DNA of 64,000 bases from an uncultured Gemmiger sp. Its GTDB lineage: Bacteria > Bacillota > Clostridia > Oscillospirales > Ruminococcaceae. The first letter of the stretch is position 1. Every line of letters begins with the position of its first letter. The notes beneath the pieces were generated by a model. The model was not told the DNA's origin and did no database searches. It was given only the letters and a program-made list of their open reading frames with translations. Both the position numbers and the translations under genes were made by a program. This document shows, piece by piece, positions 33,202 through 40,464 of this stretch. The stretch is from contig NZ_CAKTFU010000002.1 of assembly GCF_934561205.1 (NCBI RefSeq), forward strand, positions 136,729 to 200,728, read 5' to 3'.

Positions 33202-33364
33202 GGGTGAATTCTCCTTACATACACTTTCGCGGATGGGAAATCCAACCGCAGGCTGTATTATACCATGCGACCCTACAAAATGCAAGGCGGAAATTTGTGG
33301 GGTTTGCACAAATTCATGGCGTCGTTACGGGCTGCCGCGCCCCTGCCCGTAGCAGACTTTTGTG

Positions 33365-34111
33365 TTACCAATCCAGATCATCCATTGCGTCATCCACACC
33401 GGTGGCGTAGTCGAGATCGTTGTCATAGCGATCCTCGTCATAGTCGCCGTCATAGTACAAGTCATCATAGCCGTCATCATAAGCATCATGCACTTGCTTT
33501 GAGGAATAAGAACCGCTGTACGACGGCTTTGAATTGTGCGGGCAGGTCGGATAAGGGCAATCCTGCTTGCAGTAAGCGCAACCCAGGGTGGCCTCCTTGC
33601 TGCAGTCGTACTTGACGCATATCCGTTTTTTGTTTTTGTCGGCAGAGCTGTTTCCTGACGGTTGTCTGGGACAATGCAGCGAACAGGAGAGAAAGTCTTT
33701 ATAGGCTTCCCTGTCGCAATCTTTTCGGACACAGATGCGTTTGGGCGTCGTGACAGCGGCAGGAGTCGATCCGCTGTCTGCGGGGTAGGCTGAATATTCA
33801 GGTAACAGACAAATCACTATCAGGAAAATAGAGCAAATCAAGAGGATGACAGCAAGAACATAATCTTGATGTGCTTTTTCATGGAGAGAATCCTTTTTAG
33901 GCGTCTTGGATGTATAACTTTTGTCGGAAATCATCTTGCTGCTATTGCAATTACCGTAATCGTAATCTTCACTATTGTAATCGCTGTCGAATTCATCCAT
34001 GAGGGCTTTGCGGCTTTCCTCCTGCTCGCGAATCAGGTCCATGGCCTGAGAGTAGCGAATGTACCCATCGTCGCCTTGACCGTAGACACCGTAATCCGAA
34101 TCATTCCACAT
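33365..34111 (-). CDS. Unrecognised Cys-rich single-pass membrane protein (248 aa)
   Basis: No family recognised. Residues 1-82 are acidic and polar (predicted cytoplasmic). One membrane helix lies near 84-103 (VLAVILLICSIFLIVICLL). Outside are two related cysteine modules, KRICVRKDCDREAYKDFLSC near 123 and KRICVKYDCSKEATLGCAYC near 162, each with about four to six Cys. The C-terminal 50 residues are Asp/Tyr-rich (DGYDDLYYDGDYDEDRYD). ATG 34111 has a strong AAAGGAGG. GC content is below that of neighbouring genes. The Cys modules could bind metal or form disulfides; this is inference. Confidence 0.72.
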   Translation of the reverse strand: MWNDSDYGVYGQGDDGYIRYSQAMDLIREQEESRKALMDEFDSDYNSEDYDYGNCNSSKMISDKSYTSKTPKKDSLHEKAHQDYVLAVILLICSIFLIVICLLPEYSAYPADSGSTPAAVTTPKRICVRKDCDREAYKDFLSCSLHCPRQPSGNSSADKNKKRICVKYDCSKEATLGCAYCKQDCPYPTCPHNSKPSYSGSYSSKQVHDAYDDGYDDLYYDGDYDEDRYDNDLDYATGVDDAMDDLDW

Positions 34112-34399
34112 GGTAACTGCCTCCTTTTTTTTGAGAAGGAAGAACGTATATTCCGTACTTTTATTGTAGCGGATATTACATACCATAATTCGTACTTTGA
34201 ACACGGTAACGGAAACTGTTTGATTGCAGATTTGTTCTGCTTTGGTGCTGCAACACCTGAAAGTAACAGGTTTTTGTGATGATTGCTTGCGGCAGGCGCA
34301 CGATGAAATCAATGTATGCGTACTTTTCCGAATGTCAGTTTACTTTGCCTGTCGGTACAATTCCATACAATGACTTTGGAATTTGTAACTGTATTTCAT

Positions 34400-34434
34400 A
34401 AAAACGCCCCCATACCGGGTGTCCGGTATGGGGG
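34400..34434 (-). terminator. Terminator-like hairpin downstream of the tRNA-Tyr gene
   Basis: Perfect 12-bp stem (CCCCCATACCGG and complement, arms 34407-34418 and 34423-34434). On the minus strand it is followed by CGTTTTTATG. It lies between tRNA-Tyr and the Cys-rich gene and would stop read-through toward that gene. Apart from this hairpin and the tRNA terminator I see no gene in 34112-34595. Confidence 0.65.
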
Positions 34435-34567
34435 TAAAGAGTGTGAATCGTCAGGCACTGCCCTAAGGTGTCCGGCAGAGGCGCTTTGCCCGACGGGACA
34501 TAATGTGTCGGACATGGCCTGCGAACGTCTGACGATAAGGAGTATTATTTGGTTGGATAAAAGAAAA

Positions 34568-34592
34568 GAGATACCTGTTAAAAAGTATCTCA
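34568..34592 (-). terminator. tRNA-Tyr terminator (GAGATAC hairpin)
   Basis: GAGATAC arms (34568-34574 and 34585-34591) directly after the tRNA, followed on the minus strand by TTTTCTTTT. The same arm sequence recurs at 34996-35028. Confidence 0.75.
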
Positions 34593-34595
34593 TTT

Positions 34596-34680
34596 TGGTG
34601 GGAGCTGGTGGATTCGAACCACCGAAGCATTACGCAGCAGATTTACAGTCTGTCCCCATTGGCCACTCGGGAAAGCTCCC
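34596..34680 (-). tRNA. tRNA-Tyr (anticodon GUA)
   Basis: On the minus strand the acceptor GGGAGCT pairs with AGCTCCC, followed by ACCA, so CCA is encoded. The anticodon stem-loop reads CAGACTGTAAATCTG with GTA in the loop. A long variable arm typical of class II Tyr tRNA lies between the anticodon stem and the T arm GGTGG-TTCGAAT-CCACC. Length is 85 nt. Confidence 0.95.
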
Positions 34681-34717
34681 CTATTCAGTTGTTTGAGTTG
34701 TCGTTGACAACTTATTT

Positions 34718-34746
34718 ATTATAGCATGTTTATTTTCAAAAAGCAA
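34718..34746 (-). promoter_or_regulatory. Promoter of tRNA-Tyr
   Basis: On the minus strand TTGCTT (34746-34741), a 17-bp spacer and a perfect TATAAT (34723-34718), placed about 38 bases before the tRNA 5' end. Confidence 0.78.
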
Positions 34747-34800
34747 GCCCTTTTTAAAAATAATTAAAAATATTATTTGTTTGCACTTGGCAGGAGTATT

Positions 34801-34983
34801 ATGTCCGAGAAAACACCCCCTGCCGGCGTTACACAATGTTGCGGACATAGGCTGTTCGAATCCGGCAACGTGGATTTATTGTTGGGGCAAAAACCGCATA
34901 TAATTTTACGACGCAAAGGGCGTGTCGCAGCCGCCGGAGCCGTGCTTGAGCCGTCAGGCGGGAATTATGAGATGCTGTCTTAG
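34801..34983 (+). CDS. Small hypothetical protein (60 aa)
   Basis: Begins MSEKTPPAGVTQCCG at ATG 34801, eight bases after AGGAG, and is basic in its middle (ILRRKGRV). I do not recognise it; a weak likeness to short HemP-like proteins is not convincing. A perfect 13-bp hairpin follows its stop. It may be a real small gene or a remnant in the repeat-rich stretch beside tRNA-Tyr. Confidence 0.4.
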   Translation: MSEKTPPAGVTQCCGHRLFESGNVDLLLGQKPHIILRRKGRVAAAGAVLEPSGGNYEMLS

Positions 34984-34995
34984 GTTTGTAAAAAG

Positions 34996-35028
34996 AAATG
35001 AGATACTTCCTGAAAAAGTATCTCATTT
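34996..35028. repeat. GAGATAC hairpin, second copy
   Basis: Perfect 13-bp arms AAATGAGATACTT and AAGTATCTCATTT (34996-35008 and 35016-35028). It shares AAAAAGTATCTCATTTTG with the hairpin after tRNA-Tyr at 34580-34597. It could terminate either strand. From here to 35115 I see no gene. Confidence 0.75.
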
Positions 35029-35115
35029 TGTCTGAGTGTGACAAAAAAGATACCCTGTTTTGTAAGTGAAAAATCAACGGTGCTGAGAATTTTTATTGTT
35101 TTCTTTCTCTGTGGG

Positions 35116-35523
35116 TCAATGCAGCATCCATTCCAGATACTTTGCTCTTGTAATTGTCCTCGCCCTTAATTTTTCCTTTTGGCTATACCACTCTTTCAAT
35201 AATTTTTCCACTTCCTCAAAATTATCAAAAAGCAGAATCGTGTCAATCGGAACGCTCCCGCCGCAGCCATGTTCCCAGTCATACCAAATCATCAAGCGAA
35301 TAATGTCCTCCGGTGTTTCTGCCCTTGTAAAGAAATTTTCTTCGCGAACATTCAACGCTTTGGCTATGTCTTTGGCTCTGCTCTCTTTGGGCGTTCGGAA
35401 TCCTGATTCATATTGGGCAATGCGATTTGCTACGTTTCCATCCAAGTGCAGTCGTTCCCCCAGTTCCCGCTGCGTTAGTCCTCTGCGCTTACGAACCAGC
35501 TTGATTTTCTCTCCCAGCTTCAT
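35116..35523 (-). CDS. Helix-turn-helix XRE-family regulator
   Basis: A 135-residue protein with an N-terminal Cro/C1 HTH (MKLGEKIKLVRKRRGLTQRELGERLHLDGNVANRIAQYESG, residues 1-41 or so) and a C-terminal region rich in charged residues, including an acidic patch DNFEEVEKLLKEW. ATG 35523 is selected because AAAGAGGTAGC is upstream. It is last in the low-GC minus-strand run 37840 to 35116 and could repress it. Confidence 0.86.
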   Translation of the reverse strand: MKLGEKIKLVRKRRGLTQRELGERLHLDGNVANRIAQYESGFRTPKESRAKDIAKALNVREENFFTRAETPEDIIRLMIWYDWEHGCGGSVPIDTILLFDNFEEVEKLLKEWYSQKEKLRARTITRAKYLEWMLH

Positions 35524-35645
35524 AGCTACCTCTTTCCCTAAGTTGTTTTTTTCTGGGTGGAAGAGAACACCCATTGGGACAAGCGTATTCTTCTCTCCTC
35601 ATTGCTTTCACCTCATTTCAACTACTCACTTACCCGCTGGAAAGA

Positions 35646-36653
35646 TTACAATTTCAAAGGATAAGCATCCAGCTTGTTTTGCGCATTTATGTAGGATTTA
35701 TAAATATTTTTGATTCCGGCTTCTTTTGCCATGCTTACAACAAGATTTTCCTCTGCTACGCCCATTCGCAGGCCAAGAATTACACCGCTTGGGATCCATT
35801 CCATCATCACCGGCGGCTTCATAATGCAGCCAGTTATCATTCGCCATTCTTCATCGTATTTATGGCACTCTTTTTTGATCAGAGTCGTTCTTTCTTGTTC
35901 CCATAGCACATTTCCCATCTCTACATATAGCTCTTGAGGAATCTGAGTTTTTGCTGTCTCTGCTATTTTTCGGAGCATAACGAATTTCGCAAATTTGGTT
36001 GCATCATAAGGCGTGTCCGAATAATAAATCGGATATAGCGACGTTCCGTAGTTCTTGATTCCGCAATTGGCGCATTTTTCCTGCTTACCGCATAAGAAGT
36101 CGTCATTGTTTTCAAGGTCGTAGATTTGCACAAAACCTCTGTGCTGATCTGCATATTTCAGCCACAGAACCTCATTAAACCCATTTTCGGAGAAACAAAC
36201 TGACCACGTATCCTTTTTAACTTCATCACGGAGTGAAAGCGCTGCATTCAGAAAGCTTTCGGTAAGCCCGTGAGAAAGCGCGTTTGTCACATTCTCAACC
36301 GTAAACTGCGCTGCTTGCTCCTCAGAGAGAATATTCCCAAGCAATGACTTAACACCATCCACAACTGCTTCTGTACTTTCCGGAGTCTGGAATGCACTTA
36401 AATACTCTTTCCGGATTGCCTCAATGTCGATGTGAAGAAAGGTATCAAAAGGGTCATCATAATAATTCGCAGAAGAAAAATAGAGCTTATTCGTTCTGAG
36501 GGCATCCAAGCTCTTTGTGCTGACAGGTCGATACCGGAAAAGCAACTTCGGATACTTAATTGCTTTGAAAAGCTGTTCTCGTTCTGCCACAATATCATTA
36601 CCGGGCAAAGAACATAATGTTTGCCAGAAGTGTTCTCGATCATTGTGATTCAT
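35646..36653 (-). CDS. DUF2971 domain protein
   Basis: A 335-residue soluble protein of the DUF2971 type, with LLFRYRPVSTKSLDALRTNKLYFSSANYYDDPFD near residues 36-70 and WSVCFSENGFNEVLWLKYADQHRGF near 165-190. DUF2971 proteins are widespread in mobile islands, with no established biochemical activity; a toxin or effector role has been discussed for related proteins. A conserved Tyr/Arg/Asp core might be catalytic. ATG 36653 has GAGGAGGGG upstream. Neighbours are the coiled-coil membrane gene upstream and an XRE regulator downstream. Confidence 0.78.
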   Translation of the reverse strand: MNHNDREHFWQTLCSLPGNDIVAEREQLFKAIKYPKLLFRYRPVSTKSLDALRTNKLYFSSANYYDDPFDTFLHIDIEAIRKEYLSAFQTPESTEAVVDGVKSLLGNILSEEQAAQFTVENVTNALSHGLTESFLNAALSLRDEVKKDTWSVCFSENGFNEVLWLKYADQHRGFVQIYDLENNDDFLCGKQEKCANCGIKNYGTSLYPIYYSDTPYDATKFAKFVMLRKIAETAKTQIPQELYVEMGNVLWEQERTTLIKKECHKYDEEWRMITGCIMKPPVMMEWIPSGVILGLRMGVAEENLVVSMAKEAGIKNIYKSYINAQNKLDAYPLKL

Positions 36654-36718
36654 TGATGCCCCTCCTCTCAATTATAAAATACGATTTGTAATCCGAAACA
36701 AAACCAACACTATCAGAT

Positions 36719-37225
36719 TTATGAAAAATCGCCCATTTGTGTTTTGGTATGTTGATTGCCACTTGAATCTGTCCACTCGGTGACTATTCTAAACTTTGAT
36801 GCCGAACCATTATGTGTGATGAGAAGCAATTCATAGCTTTTTCTTGCCTCTAATTCTTCAAAAGGCTGCTTTTCTTGGTCCATAATCATAATACCAACAT
36901 CACCATCAAATCGAGCAGACACATGATAGGCTGTTGCATTTCCTGAATTCCAAACTTTCAGTCTGTGCTTACCTTTACCTACAGTAATAAATCTTGCCTC
37001 GACACACGCAAATTCCGCATCCTCCTTCTCTTTGGTTATCTTGTCCAATTCATCCTGCTTAATCTTGAGTTCCAGTTCATTAACCTTGTTCTGAAGACGT
37101 TGTGCCTTTGAAGATTTAAAAAGCGAAATGATGGCAACTAACAGAGATATACCTGCGATGATCAGCGCACCCCAATCTTTTATGAAGGACACCATTTCCT
37201 TCAATGTGCTAATCAAAACTTCCAT
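36719..37225 (-). CDS. Membrane-anchored coiled-coil protein (168 aa)
   Basis: One N-terminal helix spans the membrane (ALIIAGISLLVAIISLF near 20-36). A basic coiled coil follows (QRLQNKVNELELKIKQDELD and on, about 42-75), then a beta-rich globular part about 80-165 ending in TEWTDSSGNQ. I do not recognise the family. The N-terminal layout is common in phage-resistance and cell-surface accessory proteins. The gene overlaps the zinc-ribbon gene by 13 bases, so the two are translationally coupled. Confidence 0.72.
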   Translation of the reverse strand: MEVLISTLKEMVSFIKDWGALIIAGISLLVAIISLFKSSKAQRLQNKVNELELKIKQDELDKITKEKEDAEFACVEARFITVGKGKHRLKVWNSGNATAYHVSARFDGDVGIMIMDQEKQPFEELEARKSYELLLITHNGSASKFRIVTEWTDSSGNQHTKTQMGDFS

Positions 37226-37482
37226 TTTTTCATCGCTTTCTTTAATTCTTTTTCAAGTTCTTTGACTGCATCTTGCGCAAGTTCATCTACAGCATTATCG
37301 ATTATTGCGGCATTGCTATCGAGCAACTCTCGTTTCGTGTATTCCGAACCGCAATCAGAGCAACGTACTCGTGCATCGTCACCTGCGTGAAGTAAATCTT
37401 CAAACTCTTCGTCCAATGATAAAAACTGATCATTACCACAAAGCGGACATAGCAGTGTGACATTACGATCTAAATTTTTCAT
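37213..37482 (-). CDS. Small zinc-ribbon protein (ECs_2282-like, tentative)
   Basis: An 89-residue protein beginning MKNLDRNVTLLCPLCGNDQF with a first CxxC at 12-15 and a second (RCSDCGSE) near 40, together a likely zinc ribbon. The C-terminal half is acidic, then Lys-rich helical (VKELEKELKKAMKKW). It resembles the short zinc-binding proteins called ECs_2282 family in mobile islands; identity is tentative. RBS GAGGTGA before ATG 37482. It overlaps the downstream membrane gene by 13 bases. Confidence 0.75.
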   Translation of the reverse strand: MKNLDRNVTLLCPLCGNDQFLSLDEEFEDLLHAGDDARVRCSDCGSEYTKRELLDSNAAIIDNAVDELAQDAVKELEKELKKAMKKWKF

Positions 37483-37491
37483 TAAATCACC

Positions 37492-37631
37492 TCATTTCAA
37501 CTGTTCACACAACGTCAGGATTTCTTCCGGTTTGGCAGTGATGTGGCGCCATGTCGCTTCAAACGTGCACACACCTTAGTTTCTGTAAGAATAAGATACT
37601 TCAAGAGTGCATCTACTGTAACATCCCTCAT
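37492..37631 (-). pseudogene. Short frameshifted gene between the XRE and zinc-ribbon genes
   Basis: From ATG 37631, overlapping the upstream XRE stop (ATGA), the frame gives MRDVTVDALLKYLILTETKVC, then is lost. Another frame continues TFEATWRHITAKPEEILTLC and ends at 37492. Removing one TG from the GTGTGTG run near 37568-37575 would join the halves into one 45-residue protein. So it appears to be a gene broken by a TG slippage, or one switched by it. The reconstructed product is not recognised. Confidence 0.5.
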
Positions 37632-37840
37632 TTTTCTTTCTCCGGGGTGAATTCCAAAATGTCATCAACGCCACATTGTAGAGTTTTGCAAATTTTCTCA
37701 ATACTATCAGGAGAAATATAATTGTCATGCTTGATTCGGGTAATGATATTTGCACTAAAGCCTGCCTGTTCCATTAGTTCGGCATTTGTCATGCCCTTGT
37801 CGATCAGTAAGTGAAATAATTTTTTATATGTTACAGCTAT
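37628..37840 (-). CDS. XRE-family regulator with apparent AUA start
   Basis: A 70-residue helix-turn-helix protein of the short Cro/C1 type, reading AVTYKKLFHLLIDKGMTNAE from the second residue, with the recognition part LMEQAGFSANIITRIKHD and a C-terminal CGVDDILEF. A perfect AGGAGGT lies at 37855-37849, exactly eight bases before an ATA codon at 37840-37838; relatives begin MAV..Y. No ATG, GTG or TTG in this frame fits. Either AUA is used or the start codon has mutated. It may regulate the gene run downstream. Confidence 0.72.
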   Translation of the reverse strand: MAVTYKKLFHLLIDKGMTNAELMEQAGFSANIITRIKHDNYISPDSIEKICKTLQCGVDDILEFTPEKEK

Positions 37841-37929
37841 GGCAACCTACCTCCTAACATTATCAATTATTATATCACAAAAACGTGACCAATTCAATTC
37901 GTTAGATTGAAATTACATAAGATCAAAAA

Positions 37930-37964
37930 ATCCGCAAGGCCCATTGCTGCAAGGCTTTGCGGAT
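37930..37964 (-). terminator. Hairpin upstream of the XRE gene (terminator-like)
   Basis: Arms 37930-37941 and 37953-37964 (ATCCGCAAGGCC against GGCTTTGCGGAT), followed on the minus strand by TTTTTTGATC. It separates the recombinase transcript from the XRE gene run. Confidence 0.7.
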
Positions 37965-37970
37965 ATAAAA

Positions 37971-38024
37971 AAAGACCACGCAATAGACTGTCTCAACAAG
38001 CAGTTCACATTGCGTGGGGTCTTT
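37971..38024 (-). terminator. Terminator of the serine recombinase genes
   Basis: Long stem (AAAGACCACGCAAT against ATTGCGTGGGGTCTTT; arms 37971-37984 and 38009-38024) followed on the minus strand by a T run. It lies directly after the recombinase stop at 38042 and is close to where the element end would be expected. Confidence 0.8.
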
Positions 38025-38041
38025 CAATGCCCTCTTTATTT

Positions 38042-39631
38042 TTATGCTAGCTGCATTGTCTTTTGGTAGCCGCCGATGAACCGTATTTCAATTTCATTGC
38101 GCGACCTCACCGTGATTTTCTCAATGATTCGTGCAGTCAGCGCATCGTCATATTCTTGGATTTGTAGGTCTTTGACTGACAGCAGCATCTCCGGCTGGCG
38201 GGCTTTTCCCTGTTGAGCTGCACAGTCCTCGATGGTTTTTTTCAGACTCTTAATTTTATTGTTCAGCTTTTTCAACCTGTCATCCAGAAACGGTGTACCC
38301 TCATCGAAGTCCAAGGACATTTCCAGCAGACGGTCGAATTCCTGCTGGGTCTGTTCCAGTTGCTCCTGCAAATTGGGCTTTGTGATTTCGCCGGTCTGGA
38401 TGTCATGCAGGATGCCGTTGATCTGGGCTGCAACTTCATCGGTGAAGTTTGCGGCCAAATACTGTACGGCTTTCAAAATTGCACTGTGCAGTTCTTCTTC
38501 CGGGATGGACGGCGAGTTACCGCAAAATTTTGTTCCGTACTCAATGCGGTTCACGCACCGCCAGACGATTTGCTTTCTGCCGTGAATGTTCCAAGTCACC
38601 CGCTTGTAAGGGCTGCCACAGTTTCCGCAGACCAGCCGTTCGGACAAGGCATATTTGCTGTTGTAGCGGCCACGGCGGCGCTTGCGCTGGTTGGCCGCAG
38701 ACTTGCTGTTTCGGCGGGCAATCTCGGTTTGCACCTCTCGGAACATCTGCTTACTGACGATGCCTTCGTGGTAATTTTCAATGTAATATTGCGGGAGCTG
38801 CCCGGTGTTTTTCTTATGTACACCGGTCAGCACATCCTCGGTAAATGTTTTTTGCAGCAGCACGTCGCCGCAGTACTTTTCATTTTGCAGGATGCGCTGA
38901 ATGCTCTGTGCTGACCATGCGGTGTTGCCGCGGGCTGTGAGCGCACCCGCGGTTTCCAGCTTTGCCTTGATGCTTTGCAGACTGTCCCCTTGCAGGTAGC
39001 TCTTGAAAATCAGCCGAATGATTTCTGCCTGCTCCGGGATGATCTCCGGCTTGCCGTCCGCCCCTTTTCGATAGCCGATGATTCTGCCGTAAGGGAAGGC
39101 AAATTTACCGTGCTTATATCCCATGCGCTTGCCGCGGGCAACATTTTGGGAGATAGACTCGCTCTCTGCCTGTGCAAAGGCGCTCAGTACGGTAAGGATC
39201 ATCTCAGAGTTCATTGTGGCGGTGTTGATGTTCTCTTTTTCAAATACCACCGCGATTCCCATCTGTTTCAGCATTCGGACGTATTGAATACTGTCCAGTG
39301 TGTTGCGGGCGAAGCGGGAAATGGATTTTGTCAATATAAGGTCGATTTTGCGCTTCTTGCAGTCTTGAATCATCTGGTTAAAACCGTCACGCTTCTTGGT
39401 ATGTACGCCGGAGATACCGTCATCCGCGTAGATGCCCGCGACTTCCCACTCCGGGGTGGAATTGATTTTTTCGGTGTAGTACAGTTTCTGGATTTCAAAA
39501 CTGCCCTGCTGTTCTTCTTCCTCGGTGCTGACGCGGCAGTAGGCCGCTACCCGCAGCTTGCGCGAAGCACTTTTCTGTCCGGCGCTTTCCCTCATAGATG
39601 CGGGAATCTCAATGATCCTCATGTTGCTCAT
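38042..39631 (-). CDS. Large serine recombinase
   Basis: A 529-residue TnpX/Tn4451-type recombinase. The catalytic N-terminal domain has LRVAAYCRVSTEEEEQQ near residues 26-42 (the Ser nucleophile), DDGISGVHTKKRDGFNQM near 70, and the SRFARNTLD motif near 104. The recombinase DNA-binding domain, a zinc ribbon (CGNCGSPYKRVTW near 347) and a coiled coil follow. It would cut and rejoin at the element ends. It is the last of three recombinase genes reading toward the boundary, with 11 bases between it and the next upstream. Confidence 0.93.
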   Translation of the reverse strand: MSNMRIIEIPASMRESAGQKSASRKLRVAAYCRVSTEEEEQQGSFEIQKLYYTEKINSTPEWEVAGIYADDGISGVHTKKRDGFNQMIQDCKKRKIDLILTKSISRFARNTLDSIQYVRMLKQMGIAVVFEKENINTATMNSEMILTVLSAFAQAESESISQNVARGKRMGYKHGKFAFPYGRIIGYRKGADGKPEIIPEQAEIIRLIFKSYLQGDSLQSIKAKLETAGALTARGNTAWSAQSIQRILQNEKYCGDVLLQKTFTEDVLTGVHKKNTGQLPQYYIENYHEGIVSKQMFREVQTEIARRNSKSAANQRKRRRGRYNSKYALSERLVCGNCGSPYKRVTWNIHGRKQIVWRCVNRIEYGTKFCGNSPSIPEEELHSAILKAVQYLAANFTDEVAAQINGILHDIQTGEITKPNLQEQLEQTQQEFDRLLEMSLDFDEGTPFLDDRLKKLNNKIKSLKKTIEDCAAQQGKARQPEMLLSVKDLQIQEYDDALTARIIEKITVRSRNEIEIRFIGGYQKTMQLA

Positions 39632-39642
39632 GGCTTTTCCCC

Positions 39643-40464
39643 TTACACAATTTGTCCGTTTTGCAGTTTGAATTCAATATGGGTGTCGCGGTACAGGATG
39701 ACCTTGCTGACGACCTTCTTATAAAAGGTATGTGGGAAGCCATCTGTCGGTTTATACTCGGCACAAGCTTTTCGTATTTGCATAGTTGCCGGATCGGCAT
39801 CTCCTGCAGAGCGGAATTCATATTCCAGTTCTGCCCGGTGCAGGATTGCAGCTACAAGGTCATCTTCGTCAAACTTATCTGTTGCGATTTTTCGTTGAAT
39901 TTCTCGATCAAGGCGAGCAGAATCCATGGATCTAACAACAGAGTGGGTATCAGGTGCTCGAATCTGAAGGCTATTTTCCTGTAGCCATTTTAACCTTTGA
40001 ATGATTTCTTCGGATAACACCGCTTCTTCTATCGGTGCGCTCCACATTCTGCACTGTCGGCAATGCCACTGATTTGTTTTTCCATGCCAATACAACCTTT
40101 CGCCACAGCAGCCACATTGTATATCCTTGCGAAATGGCGCAAGTGCTGCAGAGTACGCCGATGCCTTGGCAGACCGAACTTGTGCCGCTTGCCGGAATAT
40201 TTCTTTCGTGACAATTGGCGGATACCTGTCTGTCCAACAGTAAGTTTCGTTTCCCAAAATGCGGCTTATAGTATTTTTATTCCATTCTGCATCATTCTGG
40301 TGGTACTCTATGCCTTTGGAGATCATAGACTTAGCAATTTGCTGGAACGTATTTCCTGCAAGGTACGCTGTGAAAATGTTTTGCACTATTGTCCTCTGCT
40401 CTGTGTCTACCACAATGTTGCCGTCTCGAACCGCGTAACCAAACGGAAGGTATCGTTTTTTCAT
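39643..40464 (-). CDS. Recombinase-family protein lacking the catalytic domain
   Basis: A 273-residue protein that starts inside the usual recombinase fold: MKKRYLPFGYAVRDGNIVVD, then a DNA-binding domain and a zinc ribbon (CGCCGERLYWHGKTNQWHCRQC, about 118-139). The N-terminal resolvase domain with catalytic Ser is absent, yet the reading frame is open from a proper start, coupled to the upstream gene at 40464 (one-base stop/start overlap). In TnpX-type elements with three recombinases a catalytically incomplete middle member can assist binding or direction of recombination; that role is inferred. Confidence 0.85.
   Translation of the reverse strand: MKKRYLPFGYAVRDGNIVVDTEQRTIVQNIFTAYLAGNTFQQIAKSMISKGIEYHQNDAEWNKNTISRILGNETYCWTDRYPPIVTKEIFRQAAQVRSAKASAYSAALAPFRKDIQCGCCGERLYWHGKTNQWHCRQCRMWSAPIEEAVLSEEIIQRLKWLQENSLQIRAPDTHSVVRSMDSARLDREIQRKIATDKFDEDDLVAAILHRAELEYEFRSAGDADPATMQIRKACAEYKPTDGFPHTFYKKVVSKVILYRDTHIEFKLQNGQIV

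Noticed and set aside
34848..34875. TTCGAATCC resembling a tRNA T loop
   Set aside because: No paired acceptor or anticodon arm surrounds it; it is inside a short frame.
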